Positions 1-11,341 of a stretch of 64,000 nt of DNA are shown here, piece by piece (positions within the stretch are counted from its first letter, which is position 1; each line of letters opens with the position of its first letter). The stretch lies in the NCBI GenBank assembly GCA_033807695.1, contig CM066306.1, positions 3,472,001 to 3,536,000 of the forward strand. The letters are read 5' to 3'. This DNA comes from Daedaleopsis sinensis (Eukaryota > Basidiomycota > Agaricomycetes > Polyporales > Polyporaceae). The translations under genes were made by a program, and so were the position numbers. A model generated the notes under the pieces. That model was not told the DNA's origin. It did no database searches and saw nothing but the letters and a program-made list of their open reading frames with translations.

Positions 1-885
1 ACCACTACTCGTTTCCCGCGGCATCATAAAATGTATCGAAGGTCCCACCTCGATACCATTCGATTCATTATACGTGAGTTATCACATATGCAGGTACGGG
101 TCTATGGGACTACGGGATCTTGAGCACACACAGCGTTGATGTCTGCCATCTGGGGTCATGAGGAGCGGAGGACTTGCCTCGGTTTGAGGCATCCTCGAAG
201 CGGACACGGACGGACCAATGGAATGGGCCGGGATGGAGTAATCTACTTACCGGTGCGTATGTTCGCTTTTCCAAGTTTTTCCCGCACACAGAGCAAGAGG
301 GAGGAGGAGGGAGAAGAGTTGGGCCACGCCAGTGAGGACAGACGCTCATCCGAGCAGCACGCTACTAGTAGTACCAGCCTGGTCCCACTTATCTTCCCTC
401 TTGTACCGTATCCTCACGATCTACCCCAAACCTGCTACACCAGTCGCAATAGTACGGCCGCCTTCAACTCGGTCCGAGAAGACTGCCATGAGGATACTCT
501 CGTGTCGAATGGTGAGTTCCTTCCACCAGAATCTGCTTGTACGCACGACTCTAACCCTGCCCGTCCGATCGTCCTGGTCGCGGATTTCAACCTCCATCAC
601 CCCTTCGATCCGGGCCCGACTTTCCAAACGGTGCGCTCCGATGCGGACAGAGCCCTTCCTCCAGCTTGCCCCTGGCTTTTTATTCGGCGTCCCGACTTTG
701 AGCCCGGCTCACTACTCATGCACATGGTCTACACTCCTATGTACCTACTTCCTATGTTGACTGTATCTTCCGAATCCTAGTTCGCCCCTCGTGTCACGCG
801 ATGGGTTTGACTTGAGCCAAGTGAGCGCATATTTGCGAGAACGATAATGTACATGTACAGAGACAATTAACACATAAGCGCATCA
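1..885. other. No supported gene
   Basis: I see no gene here. Open frames exist on both strands (the longest is 214 codons, plus strand, from 136), but their translations are compositionally mixed, recall no family, and no consistent splice chain could be built. The stretch may be the 3' flank of a gene lying to the left of the window. Confidence 0.4.
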
Positions 886-1731
886 TCAGTGAGCCTTCGG
901 TTTCCGAAGCTGCTTGACACCCCAGTGTGAGGAAACCCACGAAGGTTGCTTCCTCTTGGGTGTTACAGTCAACCGCCTACCGTCCTCACGCATATCACCC
1001 TCCTTCGCCCGCTGCCACTCTCCTCCGTTTGCGTCCGACTTCCACAACCACAGCTGCACAGATGGTTTCTCCCCCATGACGATGTTGATGTAGACATCAC
1101 CCTCAACAAGATCGGGGTATGAGGTCAAGTCGGGTGCTTGCCGGAGTGGAGTCAGCGTGAACGACTCCCAGAAGTGGGTGATCACTTCAGGTTCCGTGGT
1201 CGATGTCACCCTGCTCTCCTTGATGAAGACCGGTTCACCATCCTAGCGCCAGGTTAGTGCACGATACAGGGATCAGTAACAAGGACGTACCTGTTCTCCG
1301 TATCGCGTCACGGTGCCTCCAACAGCCTCCAAGCGGCGTTGAACATCACCCATGATATCGTTCCTTCCACCCTTCGACACGCTCTTGTTGGATGAATGGG
1401 AAGCTGACCTAGTGAGAGAGACAGCAACGCGTCTTGCAGTAGACGCAGAGCTTGTAGAAGCTGTCTTGCGAAGAGTCACAGATTTGTTGCGAAGAATGGA
1501 GGTTAATGTGCCACCGCGAGATGGCGCTGGGGAACGGGCCCGGGTAACCGCGGGAGGGGTGGTTGGAGACGGAGGAGGCGTAGACGATGGTGTCAGGCTG
1601 GACAAGTCGGATAAAGTATCCTCAGGTTGGGAGGAGCGTTCCCGCGTGGACGAAGGCTTTTCAACACGTCTCCACGAGGCGCTTCCTGTGGCGACCGTAT
1701 CCTGAGGTGGAACGCTGCCCCGCCTTTTCAT
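886..1731 (-). CDS. Hypothetical protein, two exons, 265 aa
   Basis: Two exons, 1731-1291 and 1242-886, are joined across a 48-nt intron (donor GTACGT, acceptor GCTAG). The join leaves 798 nt, exactly 266 codons with the stop. Residues 1-130 are rich in Ser, Thr, Pro and Arg and look disordered; the C-terminal 120 residues look folded (ITHFWESFTL, YINIVMGEKP, QLWLWKS) and the end is basic. I do not recognise a family. No signal peptide or membrane segment is visible. ATG 1731 is the first Met of the open frame, but a further 5' exon under 1740-2110 cannot be excluded because an acceptor-like stretch lies just upstream. The exon join is well supported; the function is unknown. Confidence 0.6.
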
Positions 1732-3217
1732 AGGCTCCTTCCCTCTGAATAGAAGTTAGTACATCGAAGCGAACACGAACTGAACTGACATGCATACTTA
1801 TTGATTCGCTTTTTGAAAACTCGAGTCGCGGTCAACTGTACGTCGTGCATACGAAGAGGAGGCGAAGGAGCCACCAGTTCAACGAGCGTAGGGCATGATT
1901 TGTCGCGGCGACGCGCAGCAGAGAAGATGTAAGGGGAAGGGTTGGGGGAGCACAACTTGGTATGAGTGCGTGCCATATGCGAGTGTCGTGTGAGGGTGCG
2001 GTGTGTCGTGCGAGGGAGCTGTGTGTTGTGTGACGGAGCTGTGTGTCGATAGGAGTCGACGAGACTGGAGAAGTGAGGGATGAGGGAAGACACACTTTCT
2101 CTAGGGTTCATATATGCTCAGTCGATACGCTGATCGGGTCATCGTAGCTCAACCCAAAGAAGATCTGAAGGCGACGAGGGAAAAGGGTCGGTGAAAAATC
2201 TTCCTTCTGTGGGAAAGAGATAATGAGCCAGTAGATAATCAATACGGGCTGGTAAAGAGCGTACCCTTTGCACGGCTAGTAAACAAGGCATAGGGAAGAA
2301 AGTCGACGTGGAATTGAATAAGAGTCGTTCCGAGTCCGTTGGAGTGTAATCGTGTACAATCGCCTATGATCGCGAAGACAAAAGCGATGCGGTGAGTATT
2401 GTAGTTTGTGAAAAATAAGTGAAGATCTAGGGGACTACTCCAGGGTGCTGCTCCATCAAAGCACACCGCACCCCTTTGCTCCGAGACTCAAGAAGGAGAC
2501 AAGTGAGAGTCTTTCGGAGCCAGTTGGAGTGTAATCGTGGACAATCGCCTCTAAATTGCGAAGACAAAGGTGATGCGGTGAGTATTATAGTTTGTGAGAA
2601 GTAAGTGAAGAGGAGATACTCCAGGGTACTGCTCCATTTAAATTGGAAGCCGACCAGAACCCTTCCCTCCGAGATACTATCAACACTACCACTGCGGCGA
2701 GTCGCACCTAAGGCTGTCGTTGAGTAGTGAATCTGAATAGTGAATCGTAACGGTTACTATGTGTGGCGAGTAGGTCTGAGACAAACGATCTCACTGGATG
2801 GAACTACAGTGAAAGCGAAATCCAAGTCTTGGATGGAGCTTCTAGGGGTCTACGTTAACGAAACCGAGTCAGATGGCAGACTATCAGGCGGCGATGGGGG
2901 CTGGTAATAGTCGATGGTCGCAGTCAGACGCCAATGCACCGCCACCAGGCGATCAGGCACAAGTGATCGCCGGAAGGCGGCGGCCCCGGATAACACCGGG
3001 AGCAGAGCAGAGCGCAATATTTTCTACGCCGCGAATAGTAGTCTAGGCCCTCCCGGTCCTCCTCCCGATCCTCCTCCTGCGCATGTGACGCTATGTCCTC
3101 GACGTAGGACGTAGCCAGTACTCTCGGAGCCTGCAGCAGCCTCCATGCAAATCACGACATCGCCATTTATCGGAGCCCATGCGAATTACAACACCACGCA
3201 CTAAAGACGACATTCAT
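1732..3217. other. Intergenic stretch with a duplicated block
   Basis: No gene is supported. The stretch lies between the 5' end of the 265-aa gene and the 3' end of the WD40 gene. It contains a duplicated ~140-bp block (annotated separately) and a GC-rich patch around 2960-3110 whose short open frame looks like chance. Confidence 0.4.
2321..2640. repeat. Direct duplication of a ~140-bp block, 185 bp apart
   Basis: The block 2321-2460 (starting AGAGTCGTTCCGAGTCCGTT) recurs at about 2507-2640 with scattered substitutions and a small deletion. Both copies contain GGAGTGTAATCGTG, ATGCGGTGAGTATT, TAGTTTGTGA and ACTCCAGGGT, then CTGCTCCAT. This is an old local duplication with no coding content. 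Confidence 0.75.
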
Positions 3218-4778
3218 TCACTGTCCCTCCACTTCTATTCCCATAAACTCAGCCTCAAAGTCACTCGTCAGGGCATACCAGAATGCGAAGATCATAGCCG
3301 CAACAACGAGGAACCCGACGAGGTACACGCCGCGTTGCTGCACATCGACGAAGCGAGTACTGAGTACGGACTCGCCGCGAATGTTTGAGGGAAGCGGTCC
3401 TTCTACCGTCTCGGAGCCGGCAATTTCCTGAGCGGCCTCCTCGTCCTTTCTTGCGAGTGATAAGGTCCAGATGGTAGCGGTCGAAGGACTTGCCTCGTTC
3501 ATGGTGCCCGTAACAATGATGAACCGGTCGCTAGCCGAATCATAACGGGCCTGAGTCGTAGGCATTAGTAGTTGCGGATAAAAAACGGAGGTCGCGACTC
3601 CTACCGCCAGTGCGAACACCCTCTCGTTGTCTACGTAGGCACGATGAGCATAGCATTGTCGTGATGCGAGCGAAGACGCGTACTTTGGATTTTGAGGGCT
3701 GGAAGCTTACGCTCAGATTCAACGAACCATACGTTTACGCGACCGACAGCGCTCCCGCCAACGATGGCGTGGCCACCGTGCGCAAATAGGACAGGAACCG
3801 CGCGCTGCTCGTCACTGGGCTCGTCCTTGAACTTCCGGATGATCTCGCCAGACTCTAAGTCGAAGACGGCGAACTTCGAGGACAGAGTTGAGATAGCGAG
3901 GTACACGCTATTGGGCGACAGACTAGCAGCGATGCTAAAGTCTTTTCGTGAGTCACCATGTCGGTAAAAGAGACATCTCACTCACATGGGGCGTTTAGTA
4001 TCGATGACTCTGACCGTCTCCCAGGTCTCCGTGTCGGTGAACCTAAAGCACAACCCGCACACCGTCAGCCCAACTAAACCTGAGTGATAAGTGCTCTACT
4101 CGCCTGATCCCATGATGCATATAGGTGGCAATGAGCATGGACGGGGCCCAGAAAATACCGGTGATCAGCACTTCCTTGTCGCTCGGAGTGCGGTCGCCTG
4201 ACGGAGAATCATCGTCTCCTGCAACGGCAGGCATCGATATACTCTTAATAAGGCATGCGCTAGCAGCTAGAGATTAAACCATGAGCACTGCACACAAGAT
4301 GTACTGAGCATCGAGTGTGACTCACCATTCGTCTGCCAGTGCCAAACATGGAGTTCCCGTTGCGCTCCAGACGCAAGGAGTTTCTCCGAGAGAGCGAGAT
4401 GTTCGATCGGGTACAGATGAGCCCAGAAGCCATCAACCTTGGTTAAAGTCTGTAATAGATGTGAGATACAGATACTAGCAAAATAGATTACGTGCCACTG
4501 GTGCCACTCACCTCGCCGTCTTTGACTACGGTAGATAAAATCCCATCCTGCAACCCACAGACGAGAGCAGTCTCAGAGTACCACGCAAGGGAGGTGACTG
4601 CCGTCTTGGCATAGTAGATGTCGTGTATCTTCCAGGTTCCTGTGTGCCATACACAAACCGCGCCATCCAGACCGGACGTAGCTACTAGAGATCCATCGCA
4701 ATTAAAGACAATAGAGGTGATTCCTCGCGAATGTCCATCCTTGAGGAACGCAGTCTCAGTGTACTGAGCTTCAGACAT
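3218..4778 (-). CDS. WD40-repeat protein with C-terminal membrane anchor, six exons, 408 aa
   Basis: Exons 4778-4512, 4449-4326, 4218-4104, 4042-3986, 3934-3684 and 3630-3218 sum to 1227 nt, exactly 409 codons with the stop. The N-terminal half has WD40-type blades (HSRGITSIVFNCDGSLVAT then GLDGAVCVWHTGTW; later SLSPNSVYLAIS and GRVNVWF), so a beta-propeller scaffold is expected. The last 40 residues hold one strong hydrophobic segment (VYLVGFLVVAAMIFAFWYAL), predicting a tail-anchored or single-pass protein with the propeller facing the cytosol. Intron 3 needs a GC donor (CAG|GCGAGT); its acceptor and a CTGAC branch motif are good and the frame fits. Mushroom genomes hold many WD40 proteins with this N-terminus. 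A Sec12/PREB-like layout (propeller plus C-terminal helix) is a possible analogy, but I see no diagnostic residues for it. Confidence 0.85.
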
Positions 4779-6755
4779 GAAGAAGGTAGAGAGGAGGTTT
4801 CGGAAGTGATGAAGGGTCGAGATAGAGTGTTGTTGGAGCGTACCGCACTGAACGCGTGCTAGTACACGCGGTGTTCGCTCACGTGAGCTCACCGATTGTG
4901 GGGAGTCTATTGAGTTCTGAGCTAGCCTGGCACTTGCATTCTCCTCCTGCAGAGATCTGAAATGCGCGGCGTCCGCTCACAAGCGTAGACGGTCATGACC
5001 GAGGGAGCCGCGGTATTGGTAGTAAGTCGGGATTGCAGGACAGTGCTGTACGTCTGGTCTGTGTCAGCGATTCGTTGAAGGACCGGTGATACCATATGCA
5101 TACCGCTAGTAATCGTCGATATTAGGAGTTCCACTGCTGCCGTCAACTGCCCCGAGTCATCTGCTGAGCCGCGAGAGGTGACAGGAGGCGACGACGAATG
5201 ACGGATTGCCATGAGTCCGTCTGGCAAGACTTGATGAGTCCAAGGGAGCAGCAGCCTAGAGAAGTAAAGCAGGAAGAGAGGCGAAGATATTTTGTCTAGG
5301 AGGAGGAGGATCTAGGAGTGGGGAGGAGAGCAGGAAGGGGATTCAGTGAAGATGTTTCGGACGGTGAACGCGAAATCCAATATAAGTTCGAACTCCGAAA
5401 CGCACTGACCTTGGTCGAGCGGTTCCGAAGTTCCCCGGCGTCTATATTTCTTGCTCTGTCCGGTCTTCCATGCACTCGCACTCTTACTGCCGCCATATGC
5501 CGACCTCGACCTCGTTCTCATCACCATATACGACCCTCTAATGTTCTTTGACTCGACTTACAGCTGCGTTATCGTCGTACTTACGACAGTATGTGGTCTG
5601 AGGGTAGTTAGCATCGTCACACAGGTGCTGCTCTCCAATCCTACTACGCGCTTGAGCAGTGCTAATTATCATCACTTTGACCAGCTGTTTCAATCGCACC
5701 ACCCTCCGGTAACGTTCTGCGACTTGGCACGAAGCTGGCTGCATTGGACCAAACTAGAAGTTCGTCGGTGTCACTAACGGTGAGTTAGTGCTTTTGCCAC
5801 CTAGAGTGAGGGCTTGACGTCTAGAGGATGGTGTTCTGTGAATCATGGAATGCATGCTACCAGTGTTGGTTAGGGCATGAGAGTAGGCATCTCGTAACTC
5901 GTCGCGTCTGGGCACCCATAGTAATACGCGGTGGCCTTGCGAAGATCAGCAACCGGGCACTCGTGGCGATGCGCGTGCGCGGCGACACCTGTCGCACGGC
6001 CTTGCGCGGGCACAGCCGTCGCCGTGTCCGAGTATCCAGCACACTCTTCGCTGTCGGGTAGCTCGTCACGGTAACACCCGAGAGCGAGCGTGGTCTTCTT
6101 CCTGTGTACGTCGAGTGCTCAGTCTCGAGAGCCTTGTGCACTGCCAAATCGCTGACAGACATCTCCTTTGCTGCTCGGCAGCGTCCTCAGGGACGGACCG
6201 CAGTGCATTGCGCCGCAGATGATCGTGCTTCGCGCGCGTGGCTGCGGAGCACGAGGGGGATATCATGAGAGTGCGCAGGGATGCACGGAATCACCTGTCC
6301 TCGAATGTCCTTCTAGACGTAAAGACCCAATTACACCCGGATACGGGGTCTGCTCCCAGTACACTCGTCGAGAAAATATCAAGAGTAGTCACCTTCTTCT
6401 CTCCAAGGTATGGGAATGTTCGAGTCTCAACGTTCGACCCGTCGCTGAGTTCGTGTCGACCCAGTGATTGTACGACTAAGTAGCCGTCCTTGATTTTTTC
6501 TCACTTTCGCGCACGGCTACGATACTGCTGTGTGACGCGATTTACGAGGAGACTCAAGGCCGCGTCGTACGTTCGGCGTACTCTGTCACGGTACTGGCGC
6601 CTGCATGGGGACTCCTTTGTCTCTAGACGCCATGTAATATTCGTTCCAAACGACTCCTCTCCTCAACACACAACTTGCTTCCAGCGTGCTCATATCCTCT
6701 TGAAGTTGAAGTCCCGATACGTCAGGATATGGCTTTGCACGAGTAAGTTGAACAG
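4779..6755. other. Intergenic stretch, no firm gene
   Basis: Several short open frames occur on both strands but none was recognisable. A plus-strand frame at 6238-6420 (LLDVKTQLHPDTGSAP and onward) could be an upstream exon of the gene ending at 7319, but I could not splice it convincingly. A minus-strand frame at 4922-5227 (101 aa) is also unassigned. Confidence 0.3.
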
Positions 6756-7319
6756 TGCAACTCACTACCCTCTGCACGATCCTGATCGTTTGCCGAAGTG
6801 AACCACTTATCTCAATCGCATTTCCCGCCACTCTCGTTCGAGGGGAGCGGAAGGACGCGGTTCATATAATGCTGTACGAGTGCTCCCCTCATGATAGTAA
6901 GTGCATTGTACAACACACTTGATCGACGACTGACCTCAATCACTAGACAGTCTCACGATCTGCGAGCTTGTTAACGGCGATTTCTGCGCCAACCCCCCAG
7001 GTGTCATCATCGAGTTCTTGCTCACCGATAGTACAATTGTGGATTGGAAGGTGCGCGGCACAGACACCGTCCGTGTGAAACCCGACACTGATGCATTCGA
7101 TTACAGCAAAGAGATTTGAAGGCCCAGTTCACCTCCGTCGTGGGACACGATGACTTTGATCTCGTTTTCGGTTCCGATCTCGAATACTGGAGCTTCCAAG
7201 AGGCCCACGGCGAGGCCATGGTGAAATTTGCTGCCCGCAGAGATGAGCTGAGGTCGATGATGAAGAAGGTGTTGAATTACGTTCCGACGGTCCCCAAGAA
7301 GCACGTTGTATCGAACTGA
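6756..7319 (+). CDS. 3' part of a multi-exon hypothetical gene
   Basis: Three exons join in frame: about 6756-6896 (donor GTAAGT), 6947-7050 (donor GTGCGC) and 7107-7319 ending in TGA. The encoded C-terminus contains RKDAVHIMLYEC, NPPGVIIEFLLTDS and FTSVVGHDDFDLVFGSDLEY and finishes with a Lys/Val-rich tail. Hydrophobic/charged alternation and consistent phases across two introns argue that it is real. The 5' end is unresolved: the first listed exon starts at a plausible acceptor (AACAG) and upstream exons under 6240-6720 are likely. I do not recognise the family. The minus-strand 117-codon frame under 7101-7454 is the shadow. Confidence 0.45.
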
Positions 7320-7489
7320 GTGGCTAGTAGGACTTAGATTGTGTCGCTCGAAGAGGTCCGTTGTGGGACGATCGTTGACTGTACGTGATGATGGAAGCTC
7401 GAATGCATTGCCATTGTCGGATAGTATCTCGTATTGTGATGCGCTCGAATCCACTCACCGGTCACGAACGCCGCGGCGCGCGACTACCC

Positions 7490-7856
7490 GCGACAACACC
7501 TCTCCCCGCCATTCAGAAGGGCGCTGCTCCTCACCGGTCCCGAGTGCCGCGGCGCGCGACTACCCGCTCGCGACCACGCGGCGTCGTGTGGCCATGGCAG
7601 CGGTGCACATCGTCGCGCATGCTCCGATGCCGCCGTCCATTTCACTCTACCACGAGCATGTACATAGCCCTCGACATCGTCATCCTCTTTGAACGCAAAA
7701 ATTACTCGGAGCTCACTCATTTCTCTCGCGGGAGCTGGACTCCTCCTACCACGACACCTCTCCCCGCCATCCCGAAGGGCGCTGCTCCATACCGATCTTG
7801 AGAACCGCGCGGCGCGACTACGCCCTCGCGACCACGCGTCGTTCGATACAGCAACT
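7490..7856 (+). repeat. Unnamed dispersed repeat, copy A (~370 bp)
   Basis: This block recurs, inverted, at 23388-23803. It has its own internal layout: a ~95-bp unit at 7494-7590 (ACACCTCTCCCCGCCAT, GAAGGGCGCTGCTCC, CTCGCGACCACGCG) is repeated at 7757-7843, flanking a ~165-bp middle. The GC-rich ends and direct terminal-type repeats suggest a non-autonomous element or a relic of one. The open frames across it are chance. Confidence 0.75.
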
Positions 7857-8077
7857 ATTACATGAATAATGAATGAATTACATTTGTAGAACTTGTGCTC
7901 AGACCGAATTAGGTGCGTTACAACCATCGTCGCGAGGAGCAGGACAGTGCTATATTCTCGGATACTGTACCCCCCTAGGCGCGCAGCCAGCGATTAAGTG
8001 CGACCGCGGCACCTCCTATAAGCGCAGTCAGTTCTCTAGCGAGCGACAAGAGACAAGCATGAAGGCGCGACTCACTA

Positions 8078-9193
8078 TTACGTCGATGCATCTGTGCCGT
8101 GTATGCGGACACAATAGAGCCTAGTTGACGAGGCACCCCAGTTGTCACGAATCTCGATGACGAAGACTCCAAAGTATATACGAGATGCAGTGACGGCTGG
8201 GTCAACGGGGAAGGTCTGGATATGGGTGCCAGAAGGGACAGCGTATTCGAAAGCGGCTAAGGGAAGGAAGGTCCCACCGCCTGAGACAAGAGGTTCGCCT
8301 GTCGCATTGAGGGGTGAGGTGCGGAAGGCGTCGAGAGTCTCCGTGTAACGCTTTTGGTTCCCTGTGCCTTCCAGCAGGCCCCAAAGGACAAGTCGACGTG
8401 GAGCTTCACTGATGTCAGTGGCAATCTCGTGGGGGATGTGGTCGATGGTAACATGAGTCGGGAAGATGAACTCCGGGATTTTGATGGCAACTTGACCGTG
8501 AGTGCCTGCGAACCACCAGCAGGAGCCACTGCGCAGGTCCTCGTCGAGAATATTTTCCGGAGGGCGTGTAGCAGGGAAACCCAAAGAGTCAGGGTCGGAA
8601 GGAGAGGTCAACTTGGATGCAATCCGAGCGCCCTCGGCTGCGAGGGCGAAGTCACGGCGGCCCACCGGATCTTTGAGCGCAGTCGCGATGGCCTTGTCGA
8701 TATAGGATGTGAGGCGAGGATTGATCTGGCCATCAGGGCGGCGTTCACCAACCATGTGGCGAAAGTTTGAGCGTAGAGTGGTCGCAGAACTGGCAAGGGT
8801 GGACGGAAGGGCTGTAATCTCACCCCATATGGATTCGCGAGGCAGCATATTCCACAACACAGCAAGCAGAGCGAAGACGGCAAGGAAAATGTTCATATGT
8901 GACACTCTATCACGAGCGACAGGTGTTTGTGACGGGGCAGGTGTTTGTGAGGGGGCAGATACTGGGCGGGTGTCTTTGGACGGAGGAGGGATGCCAGTGC
9001 TTCCTTCGGAGTCAGAGCTGGTAACTAGAGGAGATACATGTTTAGGAAGTTTCCTCTTCGTGGTGGTTGAGCGTTCTTTGCTGAAGCGGACCCGGGCTAC
9101 GAAGAGGTCATTCATGGACATGTATTGACGTGCACAAGGGAATGGATACACACATTCATTCAAGACCCTCCGTGGATCAAAAGGATCGGTCAT
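8078..9193 (-). CDS. SUN-domain nuclear envelope protein, 371 aa
   Basis: A single open frame. Residues 1-98 are Ser/Pro/Lys-rich and would face the nucleoplasm. Residues 101-117 (NIFLAVFALLAVLWNML) form one membrane helix. A short linker leads to a SUN (Sad1/UNC-84) domain at about 190-367, recognised by GSCWWFAGTHGQVAIKIPEF, then HVTIDHIP, APRRLVLWGLLEG, RIYFGVFVIEIRDNWG and the final Cys-containing strand YCVRIHG. SUN proteins sit in the inner nuclear membrane and bind KASH-protein tails in the perinuclear space, forming LINC complexes that connect chromatin or spindle pole body to the cytoskeleton. The protein is short: I see only a brief spacer in place of the long luminal coiled coil of animal SUN1/2, which fits fungal Sad1-type proteins. 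ATG 9193 is the first Met; Met25 or Met27 would also be possible. Confidence 0.92.
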   Translation of the reverse strand: MTDPFDPRRVLNECVYPFPCARQYMSMNDLFVARVRFSKERSTTTKRKLPKHVSPLVTSSDSEGSTGIPPPSKDTRPVSAPSQTPAPSQTPVARDRVSHMNIFLAVFALLAVLWNMLPRESIWGEITALPSTLASSATTLRSNFRHMVGERRPDGQINPRLTSYIDKAIATALKDPVGRRDFALAAEGARIASKLTSPSDPDSLGFPATRPPENILDEDLRSGSCWWFAGTHGQVAIKIPEFIFPTHVTIDHIPHEIATDISEAPRRLVLWGLLEGTGNQKRYTETLDAFRTSPLNATGEPLVSGGGTFLPLAAFEYAVPSGTHIQTFPVDPAVTASRIYFGVFVIEIRDNWGASSTRLYCVRIHGTDAST

Positions 9194-10204
9194 TCCAACT
9201 CCTGAAGATGGTCAACGACGAGAAGTATTCAGAGCGATGGGAGAAGATGGCGTAGGAGAGGATGGTAGATGGCGTAGGATAGGATGGTGTAAAGACGGGT
9301 GTGTGTGCTGGGATGGCGTGTGAGCCACTGGTAGCTGATGGCGGCAGTGCTTGAGCCTCGAGGAGGGCTATCGTGATCTCAAGAAGCAAAACCTGACTTT
9401 ACCTTTTCGGTAGCTGCACCCGTACCGGCCTTCCCAGTGATCATCCCCATCGTTTCTCACATTGAGACGAGCACTGTCCGCAATGTAGACAAGGCAGGGG
9501 TGCACGTATACGGTATACGTAGCAGGAGAACTAGGCCTGTTCGTGGAAGTCACCATGGCGTCTCCGCTGTCCACCAAATTAACGCGCGATATGCATAAAA
9601 CCTGGGTCAATTACGACCGTGACCATCTTCGCATCCTCTCGCGCATCACGCATCGTGATAATGATGACGATACGGTCACTCGAGTGAGGTGCGCCTACTC
9701 ACGCGTATTCACCCCCGCCCTCCTCCTCACTAACGTACCGCGGGCAAACGCATGCTGGAAATGACCCGAAAGGGCCGGCGCTAGCGGTTGGACATAGGCG
9801 ACAAGTCGTCTGTGGGCTCACCTCGTCTCGCCAGACTCCTCTCTCGCCGCATTACATTTACGTCATCTGCACCTATTCACGCTTATTCACGACCAGACAG
9901 GAGAAGTCGATCGAAGTCGGACTTGTTGTTCTGTGACTTCATCTCGTCTCGCTATAGCGGGCGCCGCACTTGATAGTTCAAGAAAAGAGCAGGATCAACA
10001 GGAAAGTCTAGGCAAAGACTAGTACGAGTATGATCATGACCTCATGAAAGACACAAGGGACGGCGAAATGCGACCCACCTAGTTACCGTTCATCGCATGG
10101 TCCGCATCTACGCAATCGTGACTCGAACTGGTGGCGATGTCGTGCGTCACCTGGAGGGAGAAATGTTTAGAACATCACTTTATGAGGTAGTCAGGCTTAC
10201 TGCA
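9194..10204. other. Intergenic, no gene seen
   Basis: No gene is supported between the SUN-domain gene and the zinc-finger gene. Only short, unrelated open frames are present. The left 200 bp is the promoter side of the SUN gene and includes a G/A-rich run with repeated GGAT(G/A)G words (about 9235-9290). Confidence 0.4.
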
Positions 10205-10959
10205 CTACGCTAACCTAGTTCCTGTAAAGCGAGGGCAAGCCGAATTATATCGCAATTGGCAGCGCAGACTCATTGCCTCCATATACTCTGATAGTAAACG
10301 CTGGGTCGGAGGGTCGGAGGCTCGAGTCGAGGAGGATGAAATTCTACCTCCGCCCGTGGTAGACCTTCTGGCTTGCTCGGCTTGTGATCGAGACCTAGCG
10401 ACAAAAGAGCGGTATGGCGGCCAAGAGCCATACACGATGCTGCGCCAAGCATTGGACCCATCTGTCCATCCTGGTATAGGATCGACATCGTTATCTTCCT
10501 CACCATACATCTGGATGCCCCAGGGACGCCGTCGTCGTTTGTCTGGGCAGAGAGCGGCCTGAATGCAGCGTGCAGCGATCATGATCCCTCCCTGAGGTGG
10601 CGCTACGATCCTGTCTTTAGGATGAGACTCGTTACATGGCCTGGAGGGGACGGCGGCAACCGGCAGAGGAGGGAGTGGGGCAAACCCGTAGATCGCGGAC
10701 AAACAAGCGTAGGACTCCGCATGCCAGTCACGTCGAGGGTGGGCTGCCAGGGTAGCCGTGGACGGCACGGTCGATAAGAGACGACACTTGTCGGAGCAAT
10801 ACACGGCTACGCGTGAAGGATGGGCTGCTGTCAGAGACTTCGAAAAGCTAAACTTGAACAGCAATCAGTGAGCTCACTGTTCTCTACTAGCCCATCTTCT
10901 CCAGCGGCGGTCTCCTCTATCGCATAGGCCCGTAAACATACAGCGCATCGCCTCGTCAT
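10205..10959 (-). CDS. Small zinc-finger protein (CxxC...CxxxC), two exons, 234 aa
   Basis: Exon 1 10959-10878 encodes the start with RRCAVCLRAY; exon 2 10827-10205 continues with VYCSDKCRLL. The 50-nt intron (GTGAGC...GACAG) brings a CxxC and a CSxxC pair together 30-odd residues apart, a treble-clef-like zinc-binding arrangement seen in small fungal regulatory proteins (Ecl1-like proteins have a comparable layout; this is an analogy, not an assignment). The two exons total 705 nt, 235 codons with the stop. The rest of the protein is Pro/Ser/Arg-rich and probably disordered. Function unknown; nuclear or cytosolic location is likely given the absence of a signal peptide. Confidence 0.65.
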
Positions 10960-11341
10960 GTTGACGTTGAGGAGGAGGCATAGCCTGGTCTGTCCGCCAT
11001 GAAGTCGAAGTCACTAGTCACCTTACATAAGCTGCTGACCATACTTAGAAAGCCACTGTAGTGGTAGTGGACTCGGGTTGCTCTTGATCGTCAGGATAAG
11101 TATCATAGTAGTACGTATGGCTTGGAAGATCAAAAAGTTTTCTGAGATTTTTGGTACATGCGAACGTAGCTCTAGGGGTTCTCGAATCGGGTAACACCGC
11201 TCGCGCGCGACACTGACTCGGAAGTCGTTACCGGTTACCCTTCAACCAGTGTTCGACTTCTTTCTGTATACTTAGCAGCGACGTCAGAAACTTCAACATC
11301 CGAATAACTTCGCATTCACTGCTTACCTCAAAAGCGGACTT
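10960..11341. other. Intergenic, no gene seen
   Basis: Promoter side of the zinc-finger gene and 3' flank of the F-box gene. Nothing recognisable. Confidence 0.4.

Noticed and set aside
136..780. 214-codon plus-strand frame at the left edge
   Set aside because: Mixed composition, overlapping open frames on both strands, no recognisable motif or splice chain.
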